Source of the DNA: an uncultured Actinomycetes bacterium
GTDB taxonomy: Bacteria > Actinomycetota > Acidimicrobiia > Acidimicrobiales > Acidimicrobilacustridaceae
Reading direction: 5' to 3'
Assembly (NCBI GenBank): GCA_937927725.1
Contig: CALBSE010000047.1
Coordinates: 46,085-110,084 of the forward strand
Length of the DNA stretch: 64,000 nt
The position numbers and the translations under genes are program-made. A model generated the notes under the pieces. That model saw only the letters and a list, made by a program, of their open reading frames with translations, searched no databases and had not been told where the DNA came from. This document shows positions 24,833 through 33,858 of the stretch, piece by piece (position 1 is the first letter of the stretch; the number at the start of each line of letters is the position of its first letter).

Positions 24833-26103
24833 ACTCAGCCGTCTTGAGTGCGCTGATTGCTGCAGTTCTCGCTGCCATTTTGGCAACTGTTATTGCGCGC
24901 TTCTTCTGGAACCGAGCCCAGCGCAACCAGGTGTATGAATCGACCATGCGCTTGGGATTCGAGATTCCCAGCGAACGAGAAATAGTTCGTTTCGAGGACC
25001 TTCTTGCAATCGTCGAACGCTCCGTTCGTGATCTTCGATCAGAGGTTCTGCAATCTGAGGGCGGGCAGTTTCGTTTGCAGTCGGCTCTTGATGCGCTCCC
25101 CGTCGCCGTGATGGTGTTCGACGGCGAGGGCGGAATTATCGAGTCGAATATCGCCTCGCAACCGTTTCTTGAAGCCCGACATGGCGATGCTCTTGTCGGA
25201 GCCGCAGTGAACGATCTGATTAGGGTGGCAAATTCGGGCACTGAAGCCTCGACTGCTATCGAACTCTTTGGGCCGCCGCGCCGCACCGTCGTTGTGACGA
25301 CGGTCCCGCTACCAGAGGATGGGCAGGCGGGAGCGGTTGCATTCGTCGAAGACATCACTGAACGCCGTCAACTCGAGGCGATTCGCACTGATCTTGTCGC
25401 CAACATCAGCCATGAGTTGAAGACTCCGGTTGGTGCGATTGGGCTTCTCGCAGAAACCCTTGTTGGCGAAGATGACCGCGCCATTGTCGAACGCCTGGCC
25501 AATCGCATCAATGCCGAGGCGATGCGTATCGCCCAGATCATTGAAGATCTCATTGAACTTTCGCGTATCGAATCGGTTGCAGCGGCCGGAAGTGCAGTTG
25601 TGGAGTTGGGCGATATTGCGTCTGATGCTGTTGAAAGTCTCCGCACCGCTGCGGTCCAGGCTGACGTGTCGGTGCAGTTGGTTGTCTTGTCGGCAGACAC
25701 ACGCACTGTCGGGGAGCGTCGCCAGCTTCTTTCGGCGATCGGCAATCTCATCGACAACGCGATCAAATATTCCGACCCCGGCACTGTGGTCGATGTATCG
25801 GTTGAGTCGACTTCTGATGAGGTCATCGTGAAAGTCGCCGATCATGGCATCGGGATCCCAACTCGAGATATTGATCGGATCTTCGAACGTTTCTACAGAG
25901 TTGATCAAGCTCGAAGCCGCCAAACGGGTGGAACGGGGCTCGGCCTCGCGATCGTTCGCCACGCAGTTGTGAATCACGATGCCCAGATCGAGGTTGAGTC
26001 GAGGCTTGGTGAAGGTACGACCTTCACGCTGCGATTCCCGATTTCCCCTGGCATCAAAGAGTCTGCCGAGACCGAAGTTTCAACAGTGAACAAGAGGACA
26101 TGA
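24829..26103 (+). CDS. senX3: Sensor histidine kinase, SenX3/PhoR type
   Basis: 424-residue membrane kinase sensing phosphate status through Pst/PhoU. One N-terminal hydrophobic segment at about residues 5-26, a PAS-like region at about 80-175, the HisKA domain with the phosphorylated His195 in ISHELKTP, and an ATPase domain with NLIDNAIKYSD (N box), DHGIGIP (G1) and GGTGLGLAIV (G2). Mycobacterial SenX3 has two membrane segments; only one is clear here. It stops 4 bases before its response regulator. Confidence 0.93.
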   Translation: MNSAVLSALIAAVLAAILATVIARFFWNRAQRNQVYESTMRLGFEIPSEREIVRFEDLLAIVERSVRDLRSEVLQSEGGQFRLQSALDALPVAVMVFDGEGGIIESNIASQPFLEARHGDALVGAAVNDLIRVANSGTEASTAIELFGPPRRTVVVTTVPLPEDGQAGAVAFVEDITERRQLEAIRTDLVANISHELKTPVGAIGLLAETLVGEDDRAIVERLANRINAEAMRIAQIIEDLIELSRIESVAAAGSAVVELGDIASDAVESLRTAAVQADVSVQLVVLSADTRTVGERRQLLSAIGNLIDNAIKYSDPGTVVDVSVESTSDEVIVKVADHGIGIPTRDIDRIFERFYRVDQARSRQTGGTGLGLAIVRHAVVNHDAQIEVESRLGEGTTFTLRFPISPGIKESAETEVSTVNKRT

Positions 26104-26107
26104 GTAA

Positions 26108-26824
26108 ATGACCGACACCACATCAGTGCTCGTCGTCGAAGACGAAGGATCGTTTATCGAAGCCTTGGAGATTGGTTTGTCTCGCGAAGGATTCAAGGTA
26201 ACGGTGGCGCGCGATGGCGCCGAAGCGCTTGACGTCTTCGATGCAGTCGATCCCGATCTCGTACTGCTCGACGTGATGCTTCCCAAGGTTTCGGGAATCG
26301 ATGTCTGTCGTGAGCTTCGGTCGCGATCGAACGTCCCGATCATCATGGTGACCGCAAAGGGCTCGGAGATCGACACCGTTGTCGGCCTTGAAGTTGGCGC
26401 TGATGACTACGTCACGAAGCCGTATCGGATGAGAGAACTCGTTGCACGTATGCGAGCAGTCCTTCGTCGTCGTCCGTTCGACGAAGTGGAAACAAAAGAG
26501 GAGTCGGATCTTGCTGAGACCCTTCGTGTCGGCGACGTCGTGCTCGATCCTGAGCGCCACGAAGTAACTGTTCGTGGAGAAATTGTGCAGCTGCCGCTCA
26601 AAGAGTTTGAGTTGCTCTCGTTGCTCCTTTTGAATGCCGGCCGAGTTCTCACCCGCGACACCCTCATCGACCGAGTGTGGGGGAGCGACTACGTCGGCGA
26701 TACCAAGACGCTTGATGTCCACATCAAACGCTTGCGTTCAAAGGTCGAAAGCGATCCAACGAACCCTGTTCGAATCGTCACGATTCGGGGTCTTGGCTAC
26801 AAGTTCGACGTTCCCAAACGCTAA
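26108..26824 (+). CDS. regX3: Response regulator, RegX3/PhoP type (OmpR family)
   Basis: 238 residues. Receiver domain with VVEDE near the start, phosphorylated Asp55 in LLLDVMLPK, the conserved Thr/Lys in MVTAKG and VTKPYRMREL. The C-terminal winged helix is LPLKEFELLSLLLLNAGRVL followed by LDVHIKRLRSKVE. It is the cognate regulator of the kinase upstream and the likely binder of the repeat ahead of pstS, giving positive control of phosphate uptake in starvation. Confidence 0.94.
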   Translation: MTDTTSVLVVEDEGSFIEALEIGLSREGFKVTVARDGAEALDVFDAVDPDLVLLDVMLPKVSGIDVCRELRSRSNVPIIMVTAKGSEIDTVVGLEVGADDYVTKPYRMRELVARMRAVLRRRPFDEVETKEESDLAETLRVGDVVLDPERHEVTVRGEIVQLPLKEFELLSLLLLNAGRVLTRDTLIDRVWGSDYVGDTKTLDVHIKRLRSKVESDPTNPVRIVTIRGLGYKFDVPKR

Positions 26825-26866
26825 GTCTTTGCCAAACGGGCGGTTGCGTCGCACTCGGCTCCTAGC

Positions 26867-28549
26867 ATGGTCAAAGTGACCTCCGAGTCCACAACCCCCA
26901 ACGGAAAGCGTCCTCGCGGTCCGGCCTCGGCCGGTCGTGATCCTCGCCGACCATGGGCGCCATCGCCGTTTACCCGGTTGGCTCGTGCGCACGCGGCATC
27001 GGTGTCAGGCGACGCGTTGTTTGCGATCGGTCTTGCTGGCTCGGTGTTCTTTTCTCTGGACTTCACTTCAGCGCGATGGCGCGTCGCTCTTTATCTGCTG
27101 CTGACAATTGCACCGTTTGCCATCGCAGCTCCGCTCATTGGTCCCGCAATCGATCGGATCAAAGGTGGTCGACGCTGGATCATCGTGTGCTCGTTGTTCC
27201 TTCGGGCGGTGCTTGCATTCTTTGTGGTGCGGCATATGAACACCCTTCTCTTTTACCCCGAAGCCTTCGGCATGCTCGTCATGCAGAAGATCTATTCGAT
27301 TTCGAAGAGCGCTGTCATTCCCAGCACAGTCCACAGCGACGAAGAATTGGTCCAGGCCAATTCCCAACTCACGACGCTTTCTTCAATAGCGGTCGTTATT
27401 GCTGCGATTCCGGGTGGCATTCTTTACGCAATCGGTGGCGGCAAGGCCACGGTCGCGCTTGGAGCGGTGGTGTTCGCCGTTGGCACGATCCTTGCTTTGC
27501 AACTGCCACCCACCACCGTTGCGAACGAACCTGCCGGTGAAGCCGAACGCGAAGAACTCCGAAGCGCGGGTATCACGCATGCATCAACGGCCATGAGCCT
27601 TCTCCGCGGCATGGTCGGCTTTCTTTCTTTCATGCTCGCGTTCGACTTTAAGAACGCCGGAGCGCCGCTATGGCAGTTGGGTTTCGTCGCCGCCACAGCA
27701 CAGCTGGGTTTCTTTATCGGTTCACTTATCGTGCCCCGACTTCGACGCATCATCACTGAAGAACGGATTTTGGTTGGCAGTCTGATCGTCACAAGCGTGG
27801 CCGGTGTTATCACCGCGTTCATCGGTGGTCTCGCCGGTGCTGCGTTGTTGTCGATGATGCTGGGCATCACCAGTTGTGCGGCGAAACAAGCATTCGACTC
27901 GATTGTGCAGCGCGATGCCCCCGATGCGAACCGGGGCCGATCCTTTGCCAAGTTCGAAACTCGCTTTCAGCTGATTTGGGTGATCGGTGCGTTGGTGCCG
28001 ATCCTGATCCCGATCCCTGCTTCGTTGGGTTTCGGGCTCATCGCTATTTCCGCGTCGATTGCGGTCGCGTTGTATTTGGTCGGACTGCGCAACGTTCGTG
28101 CTGGCCGAGTTCCGGTTCCGCGCAAGGGGGTGCTTCGTCGCCCGGTTGAAATCGACGAACGTCACCCTTCCGTGCAGGCCGATCTCGATTCCACCAGAGT
28201 GGTCGATCGAGGTTTTGCCGGCCCGGAAACGCCGCCCGCGTGGGGCCCACCTCTCGACCCCAACGATCTGACGGCGGCCGATATCGATATCGCCCCGCAC
28301 GATGCCGCTCGTCGGTGGATGCGGCGTCCAACGGTTACAGGGCCGGCGCCTTCGTCGGAGCCCTCCGCAGTTGCTCCCGCGCCCCCGACAGTTCTTCCGC
28401 CCAGCGACCCAACGACGGTTGAATGGCCATTTTCTGGACTGTCCGACGATGCACCAAACGCAACGAATGGTCATCGCAGCGGCATCCTTTTTGATCCCGA
28501 TGCATGGGACGACCCCGAGATACCCGACGGACCGCCGCCGATTCTGTGA
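26867..28549 (+). CDS. Major facilitator superfamily-like membrane protein
   Basis: 560 residues. After a basic, Pro-rich N-terminus of about 40 residues there are roughly 10-12 hydrophobic segments up to about residue 405, with a loop IGPAIDRIKGGRRWII typical of the MFS motif A region. The C-terminal 150 residues are hydrophilic and Pro-rich (for example APAPPTVLPPSDP) and probably cytoplasmic. The substrate is unknown. The gene ends directly against the convergent DUF2342 gene, with no base between the stop codons. Confidence 0.8.
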   Translation: MVKVTSESTTPNGKRPRGPASAGRDPRRPWAPSPFTRLARAHAASVSGDALFAIGLAGSVFFSLDFTSARWRVALYLLLTIAPFAIAAPLIGPAIDRIKGGRRWIIVCSLFLRAVLAFFVVRHMNTLLFYPEAFGMLVMQKIYSISKSAVIPSTVHSDEELVQANSQLTTLSSIAVVIAAIPGGILYAIGGGKATVALGAVVFAVGTILALQLPPTTVANEPAGEAEREELRSAGITHASTAMSLLRGMVGFLSFMLAFDFKNAGAPLWQLGFVAATAQLGFFIGSLIVPRLRRIITEERILVGSLIVTSVAGVITAFIGGLAGAALLSMMLGITSCAAKQAFDSIVQRDAPDANRGRSFAKFETRFQLIWVIGALVPILIPIPASLGFGLIAISASIAVALYLVGLRNVRAGRVPVPRKGVLRRPVEIDERHPSVQADLDSTRVVDRGFAGPETPPAWGPPLDPNDLTAADIDIAPHDAARRWMRRPTVTGPAPSSEPSAVAPAPPTVLPPSDPTTVEWPFSGLSDDAPNATNGHRSGILFDPDAWDDPEIPDGPPPIL

Positions 28550-29782
28550 TTAGTCGGGCAGTTCGATGCGCGCCAGCCACAAGCCTGGCGCCTCGATTTC
28601 CGCCGGGGTTGGAAGAGTGCGTTCCGATTCCCATAGGCGCACGAGGCCGTCGTCGCCTGCGCGTTCGACAATGCCTGCGATGAATGCGGCGCCGCGGTCG
28701 TACGTGGCCTGAGTGAGTTCGAGGCCGAACAATCGATCAACGAAACGATCGGAATCGTCTGCCTCGACGCGGCGTCGGCGAACAGCTTCTGAAATCATCG
28801 TCGTATTTGACAGCAGCGAGGAACCAACTGCATCGACGATGTGGTCGACGTACCCGACGATCGAAGCGATAAGCGCTTCGAACTTGGGAAGCATGTCGCG
28901 CTGTGCTTGCGATTGGATTGCGCCCAGGAGCATTTCGGGATCGCCGAACATTGATTGCATGCCCGTCATCGACGATGGATCAGACATGTCGAATTCCATG
29001 GAACCGAGACGATCTTCAAGGGCAGTTGGATCGGGTTCGAAACCAGCGGCGTAGGCCGAGAGGAATTCATCGACGGTTGCGCGTACATGGGGTATTCGTA
29101 AAACCGAATGCATGGCGATTTCTTGAGCGCAGACCCAAAGTCGGAGATCGTCCGCAGGAATGCTCCACTCCGAGGCAAACGTTTCGAAATTGGCGGGGAT
29201 GACCATGAGGTCATCGTTCGGAGTGCGCGGCACGGGGAGGTCGTATTGCCCGAATGACCGGCGCGAAAGATGGCCGATCATCGAACCGGCAGTCATGCCC
29301 AACATCATCGGGCCCATCATCGCCATGAGTGGGGCCATGAACCCGAGAGGGTCGGACGCGTCGGGGGTTGCGGGTGCTGTCGGGGGAGTGAGCGAACCAG
29401 CGAGTCGCTCAAACAGTGGTCGCCACGAATCGAGTGTGGTCGCGGCCCATTGGCCACGGGTCACGGGCATGATCGAAACGCCCGTGCCGCCGAAACTCGT
29501 TGGAAGCCCTGTGGCGTTCCCGACATGAAGTTCGGCAATTCGCACGAGCTGTTCAAGTCGGATGCGCTCGAGGGGGTCGACGTTGCCTTCCTCGCCGCCA
29601 TCGGTGGCAATCGAGAGAGCGAGTTGGCGAGCGGCATCCCAACCAATAGGTCCTTGCTGTGAAAAGAGCTTGGCGAGATCGCCGAAGAGTGGCATTCCCG
29701 ACAACGGGTTTGCGCCTGAGTTATTGGCCGGTTCGTCGCCCGAGTCGGCAGTCGGGAAGGGGTCGGGGGGTAGATCGTCCAC
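28550..29782 (-). CDS. DUF2342 / zinc-metalloprotease-like family protein
   Basis: 410 residues, similar to the actinobacterial family often labelled zinc-dependent metalloprotease or F420-associated hydrolase (M. tuberculosis has a member next to the YlbL and UPF0182 genes, as in this window). A Gly/Met-rich segment (LMAMMGPMMLGMTAGSMIG) precedes the core. The expected HExxH site reads QEIAMH, so the first His is Gln. The C-terminal part includes VDRLFGLELTQATYDRGAAF. Enzymatic activity is therefore uncertain. Divergent from the SDR gene at 29869. Confidence 0.75.
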   Translation of the reverse strand: MDDLPPDPFPTADSGDEPANNSGANPLSGMPLFGDLAKLFSQQGPIGWDAARQLALSIATDGGEEGNVDPLERIRLEQLVRIAELHVGNATGLPTSFGGTGVSIMPVTRGQWAATTLDSWRPLFERLAGSLTPPTAPATPDASDPLGFMAPLMAMMGPMMLGMTAGSMIGHLSRRSFGQYDLPVPRTPNDDLMVIPANFETFASEWSIPADDLRLWVCAQEIAMHSVLRIPHVRATVDEFLSAYAAGFEPDPTALEDRLGSMEFDMSDPSSMTGMQSMFGDPEMLLGAIQSQAQRDMLPKFEALIASIVGYVDHIVDAVGSSLLSNTTMISEAVRRRRVEADDSDRFVDRLFGLELTQATYDRGAAFIAGIVERAGDDGLVRLWESERTLPTPAEIEAPGLWLARIELPD

Positions 29783-29868
29783 GACGTCAGGCTAGGCCCC
29801 AACGGGAGTCATGACTCCTCGGGCGCTCGCCCGGACAGAGACCGCTGCGGACGCGCCATGATTGCGGT

Positions 29869-30939
29869 GTGGGAGAAATCGTGGTGGTCACCGGAGCCGA
29901 TCTGCCGATCGGGCGACGAGTGGTTGCTGCCGCGCTTGTAGAACCTGGCGTCGACCGGGTCATTGCTGTTGGAGCGCAACCGAGTGCTCGTGGAAACAGT
30001 GCAGATGCAGATGGCGCGGAACTCGTGATTGCACCGTTCACGCTTGACGATTCCCGTTTGGCATCTCTTGTCACTGGGGCGACTCGAGTCTTCATGACGG
30101 GGCCACGATCGGGCCTGGACATCGACGGTACAGGTGGCGCCGATATTGACATCGTTGCGACGCGATCGTTTCTTGCATCGCTCGCGCGAGTGGGAGCAGT
30201 TTCAACACTCGTTGTGTTGTCTTCGGCGCTTGTCTATGGCGCACGAACAGACAATCCCATTCCACTCACCGAGAACGCTCCGGTGCGACCGAATGCATCG
30301 ATTGAAGCTGCGGTCGAACGAGCCGAATTGGAACGCCTCTGTGGCGCGTGGTCGCGATCGCGCGGAGCAACTTGCGCGCTTGTACGTCCATGCATTGTCG
30401 TTGGTCCGGAAAACGAAAAGTGGCTGGCGCGATCGCCGTGGGCCACAGCAGGGCTGCAAATCAGTGGCGTCGTTGCGCCGGTGCAATTCGTGCATCTCGA
30501 CGACCTCACGAGTGCACTCGTCGCGGTTTGTCGGTCGCGAGTTGATGGCCCTGTCAATGTCGCGCCCGATGGTTGGCTGTCGGTCGATGAAGTGCGCGCC
30601 TTAAAGGGACCAACTGCTCGAGTCCGCATCTACAAACCATTCGCATATGTTCTGGCCCGCATCGGCAAGTACTTCGGAGTGGCGCCGGGTGATCCCGACG
30701 CGCTGCTTGCCGGTTCGGGGCCGTGGGTCGTTGCCAACGATCGGATTCGATCGCTTGGATGGGAGCCGACCTTTACCAATGAAGAGGCCTACGTCGATGC
30801 CGATAGTGGGGGAATGTGGGCTCGAATGACTCCACGTCATCGTCAGCAGTTAGCGCTTGGTGGCGCGGCGGCACTCGTGGTCGGCGTAGCAGTCGGAGCG
30901 GGCGTTCTACTCCGTCGCCACCTCACGTCCGGTCGCTGA
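29869..30939 (+). CDS. NAD-dependent epimerase/dehydratase-like protein (extended SDR) with C-terminal membrane anchor
   Basis: 356 residues, GTG start. The Rossmann N-terminus VVVTGADLPIGRRVV carries a T-G-x5-G variant of the extended SDR motif. The middle has TLVVLSSALVYGA, a typical extended-SDR catalytic strand; the YxxxK motif is not obvious. The last 30 residues form a hydrophobic segment (LALGGAAALVVGVAVGAGVLL) followed by RRH, which suggests tail anchoring in the membrane. The role may be sugar or steroid modification, which is inferred. Its 3' end overlaps the convergent HtrA-like gene by 17 bases. Confidence 0.75.
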   Translation: MGEIVVVTGADLPIGRRVVAAALVEPGVDRVIAVGAQPSARGNSADADGAELVIAPFTLDDSRLASLVTGATRVFMTGPRSGLDIDGTGGADIDIVATRSFLASLARVGAVSTLVVLSSALVYGARTDNPIPLTENAPVRPNASIEAAVERAELERLCGAWSRSRGATCALVRPCIVVGPENEKWLARSPWATAGLQISGVVAPVQFVHLDDLTSALVAVCRSRVDGPVNVAPDGWLSVDEVRALKGPTARVRIYKPFAYVLARIGKYFGVAPGDPDALLAGSGPWVVANDRIRSLGWEPTFTNEEAYVDADSGGMWARMTPRHRQQLALGGAAALVVGVAVGAGVLLRRHLTSGR

Positions 30940-32101
30940 GTTTCGCTGAAGTTTTGGCGGAAATCCCGCCGCGCACATAGCCAATCGTGACGAGGTCATT
31001 TGCATTTTGGTGCCGAAGCGCGACCACGAGCGAAGAACTTGTCGGCAGATTGTGCTCGCCCAATGATGTGATGCGGTCGCCGGCGAGAAGTCCAGCCCGT
31101 GCTGCCGGGCTCTCTGGAGTCACAGATTCGATTGTGGCTCCGCCCTCTGGTGCATCGCTCGTCATGACCCCGAGCCAAGCGTGATGAACGGCGCCAGTGC
31201 TGACAATGTCGTCGACGACATGGCGTGTCCACGCGATGGGAAGAGCAAAGGAATTTGTTGCGCTCGGAAGCGCGAGCGTTGAAGAAACAGCCGCCAATTC
31301 CGCGTCTCGTATTGAGCGCGCGTTGCGAGAGGTCAACAAGCCAATGACTTCGCCCGTACTGGTGCAAAGCACAGAGGATTCGGTGGGGGGTGTGGCGTCG
31401 ATTGCCGAACCGATCATGTCGTGCAAGGTCGAGCCATCGGCAGTGTCAAGCCGCATGCCTGCTGATTGAAAAACTCCCGAGGCGACCCATGACCGAGTGT
31501 CGCTCTCGGTGCGGCTGACGATGAAAATCGCATCTCCTTGCGTGACGGAACTGACGTCGCCAAACGTTGGTGTGGGCAGGCCTGCGCCATCTATATCGAG
31601 AACGGCAAGATCATCGGCCGGGTCAGTTCCGATGACGATTGCGTTATAGGCACGACCGTCGGCAGTGGTGACGGTGAGTGAACGGGCATCTGTAAGTGGG
31701 TCAGAGGCGGTGACGATATGTCCATCGGATCGGATGATGAGCCCCGTCACGATCAGTGAACTCGTCGGACGATCAACCTTGATTTGCACAACCGCCGGAG
31801 CGAGCGAGGCCAGCGCAGGTTCTGGGAGCGACGCAGCAGCAGGTCCAATAGCGAACGTTGTGCCCCGATCGGCGGGAGTCGAAGTTCCGAGAACGCCAAG
31901 AGCTCCGAGGCCTGCGGTCGTCAGAATGAGGCCGATTGCGATGGCTGCGAAAAGTCCCGTGCGCGAGGAGTAGCGGTGGTGAGCTGGGGCCGAAGGCGTG
32001 TTTGGGCCTGCCATCTCTGAGGGATGGCGCCATAACCGGTCGTCTTGGGGCAGTGGAGGGACGAACCCGGCATCGTTATCCGGGTCATCGGGGAACGGCA
32101 T
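30923..32101 (-). CDS. HtrA-like trypsin-fold/PDZ membrane protein, degenerate active site
   Basis: 392 residues from the ATG at 32101 (an ATG 84 bases upstream would overlap moaE). Order: Pro-rich cytoplasmic N-terminus with RLWRHPSEM, a membrane helix near 48-70, a trypsin-like domain, then a PDZ domain (HHAWLGVMTSD... SPAARAGLLAGDRITSLG). The HtrA catalytic-His segment reads IVTASDPLTDA (His replaced). DDLAVLDID keeps the Asp. The GNSGG site reads PTESSVLC, so the oxyanion-hole Gly is lost. A chaperone-like or scaffold role is more likely than proteolysis. Confidence 0.8.
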   Translation of the reverse strand: MPFPDDPDNDAGFVPPLPQDDRLWRHPSEMAGPNTPSAPAHHRYSSRTGLFAAIAIGLILTTAGLGALGVLGTSTPADRGTTFAIGPAAASLPEPALASLAPAVVQIKVDRPTSSLIVTGLIIRSDGHIVTASDPLTDARSLTVTTADGRAYNAIVIGTDPADDLAVLDIDGAGLPTPTFGDVSSVTQGDAIFIVSRTESDTRSWVASGVFQSAGMRLDTADGSTLHDMIGSAIDATPPTESSVLCTSTGEVIGLLTSRNARSIRDAELAAVSSTLALPSATNSFALPIAWTRHVVDDIVSTGAVHHAWLGVMTSDAPEGGATIESVTPESPAARAGLLAGDRITSLGEHNLPTSSSLVVALRHQNANDLVTIGYVRGGISAKTSAKLSDRT

Positions 32102-32163
32102 GGGGGCGAATGTAGCGGTGGGCCCCACAGAGTTGGCCGCGGCCCCCACTACGATGGACAACT

Positions 32164-32646
32164 GTGACTCTCCAACCACCTGCAACCGACGATTGGGTCG
32201 CGCTGACCGACCAATCGCTCGAGGTCGGTCTCGCTACCGACTGGGTTGCACTTCCAGGTTGCGGAGCAGTGGTGGTGTTTAGTGGCCTTGTTCGCGACCA
32301 TGCCGATGGGTCTACAGGCGTTACCCATATCGATTACGAGGCTTGGGCCGAACAGGTGGAGCCTCGGCTCGCAGCTGTTGCTGACCAGGCCCGTCAGCGT
32401 TGGCCTGAAATCGGACGCATCGCAATTTGGCATCGTGAGGGTCGGGTTCTCCTTTCCGAGTCATCGGTTGTTGTCGCCGTGTCGGCGCCGCATCGCGGGG
32501 CAGCGTTTGACGCCTGCGAATTCGCGATTGACACCTTGAAAGAATCAGTACCCATCTGGAAGAAAGAATTCTTTGATGGTGGATCTCAGTGGGCGCGTGC
32601 TGCTCAGCACATCACTGATGTTGATGATCGTGGAGTGCTCGCATGA
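32164..32646 (+). CDS. moaE: Molybdopterin synthase catalytic subunit
   Basis: Adds sulfur to precursor Z in molybdenum-cofactor synthesis, together with MoaD. 160 residues; family segments are GAVVVFSGLVRDH, IDYEAWAEQVEPRL, IAIWHREGRVLLSESSVVV and VPIWKKEFFDGGSQW, the last holding the catalytic lysine pair. The start is GTG at 32164. No moaD or other Mo-cofactor gene is in the window. It overlaps the next gene by 4 bases (ATGA). Confidence 0.93.
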   Translation: MTLQPPATDDWVALTDQSLEVGLATDWVALPGCGAVVVFSGLVRDHADGSTGVTHIDYEAWAEQVEPRLAAVADQARQRWPEIGRIAIWHREGRVLLSESSVVVAVSAPHRGAAFDACEFAIDTLKESVPIWKKEFFDGGSQWARAAQHITDVDDRGVLA

Positions 32647-32861
32647 GTGGCGTCGCATTCCTGCTTCTGGCTGTTGTCGTGGCCGCTGTCGGTTCGCTCA
32701 TCGTGTGGATTCGCCATCGCAAGCCCACACACTTCATGTCAAGCGTCGACGATTTCCAACGAGAGATGGACGCGTTGAGTACGCCGCCTGTTCCGTCGAC
32801 TCCTCCGCGGCCTGTGCGCGGCGTGCAAGACGCGGAGAAGCGTCGATTGGGTGGTCGTTGA
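32643..32861 (+). CDS. Small single-pass membrane protein upstream of mreB
   Basis: 72 residues with one N-terminal hydrophobic segment at about 4-22 (GVAFLLLAVVVAAVGSLIVW), then RHRK and a Pro-rich cytoplasmic tail (STPPVPSTPPRPVRG). The ATG overlaps the moaE stop, and the stop is one base before mreB's ATG, so it is tightly coupled to both. The position suggests a membrane tether or accessory for MreB filaments. That is inference only; no family is recognised. Confidence 0.7.
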   Translation: MSGVAFLLLAVVVAAVGSLIVWIRHRKPTHFMSSVDDFQREMDALSTPPVPSTPPRPVRGVQDAEKRRLGGR

Positions 32862-32862
32862 A

Positions 32863-33858
32863 ATGGCACGCGACATTGCGATCGATCTCGGAACTGCAAA
32901 CACGCTTGTCTATGTCCGCGGTGAAGGCATTGTGCTGAATGAGCCTTCAGTTATTGCGTTAAATAGCCGCACCCAAGACGTTCTTGCGATGGGCCACGAG
33001 GCGTGGCAAATGATTGGTCGTACGCCCAGTTACATCGTCGCAGTGCGTCCACTCCGGAAGGGTGCGATCACCGACTTCGAAGTCACGCAGCGAATGATCC
33101 GCTTGCTTCTTCAACGTGTTGGTGTCAACCGGTTCAATCGTCCTCGTGTCGTCATCTGTGTTCCTTCTGCAATCACCGCTGTCGAACAGCGCGCGGTTAC
33201 TGAAGCTGCTCGTCGTGCTGGAGCTGCCGAAGCGCACCTCATCGAACAGCCCATGGCGGCTGCGATTGGTTCGGGTCTGCCTATTAACGAACCGCTCGGC
33301 AATATGGTGATCGACATTGGTGGCGGAACCTCAGAAGTTGCGCTCATTTCTCTTGGTGGAGTGGTTGCGCTTGAAGCGGTTCGAGTCGGAAGTTTCGATA
33401 TCGACGCCGCGATCCAGACCTACATTCGACGTGAATACGGCATCGCCGTTGGCGAGCGGACCGCTGAGGAAATCAAAGTCACCATTGGTTCGGCCTGGCC
33501 AACGGAAAATGAGTTCGCCGCTGAAGTTCGCGGTCGTGAACTCATGAGCGGCCTTCCTAAAACCGTTGTGCTCACCGCCGAAGAAGTCCGCGAGGCAATC
33601 GACGAGCCCGTGTCGGCGATGGTTGATGCCGTCATTGCATGTTTGGGCCAGGCCCCGCCTGAATTGGCGCAGGATCTCATCGAACAGGGTATTTATTTGG
33701 TTGGTGGCGGAGGCATGTTGCGCGGCCTCGACCTCCGGATCGAATCCGAAACCGAAGTCCCGGTTCACCTTGTCGAGGCACCGCTCGAGTCTGTTGTGCT
33801 TGGCGCAGGCCATTGCGTCGAATCCTTCGACGCACTCAAGGTCATGTTCATGGACTGA
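32863..33858 (+). CDS. mreB: Rod-shape determining protein MreB
   Basis: Actin-fold ATPase forming membrane-bound filaments that guide sidewall peptidoglycan synthesis. 331 residues; phosphate 1 motif IAIDLGTANTLVYV, connecting segment RVVICVPSAITAVEQRAV, phosphate 2 motif MVIDIGGGTSEVALIS, adenosine motif VGGGGMLRG. I chose the ATG at 32863, one base after the previous stop. mreC, mreD, pbp2 and rodA are not next to it. Its last 11 bases overlap the convergent HEAT-repeat gene. Confidence 0.95.
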   Translation: MARDIAIDLGTANTLVYVRGEGIVLNEPSVIALNSRTQDVLAMGHEAWQMIGRTPSYIVAVRPLRKGAITDFEVTQRMIRLLLQRVGVNRFNRPRVVICVPSAITAVEQRAVTEAARRAGAAEAHLIEQPMAAAIGSGLPINEPLGNMVIDIGGGTSEVALISLGGVVALEAVRVGSFDIDAAIQTYIRREYGIAVGERTAEEIKVTIGSAWPTENEFAAEVRGRELMSGLPKTVVLTAEEVREAIDEPVSAMVDAVIACLGQAPPELAQDLIEQGIYLVGGGGMLRGLDLRIESETEVPVHLVEAPLESVVLGAGHCVESFDALKVMFMD

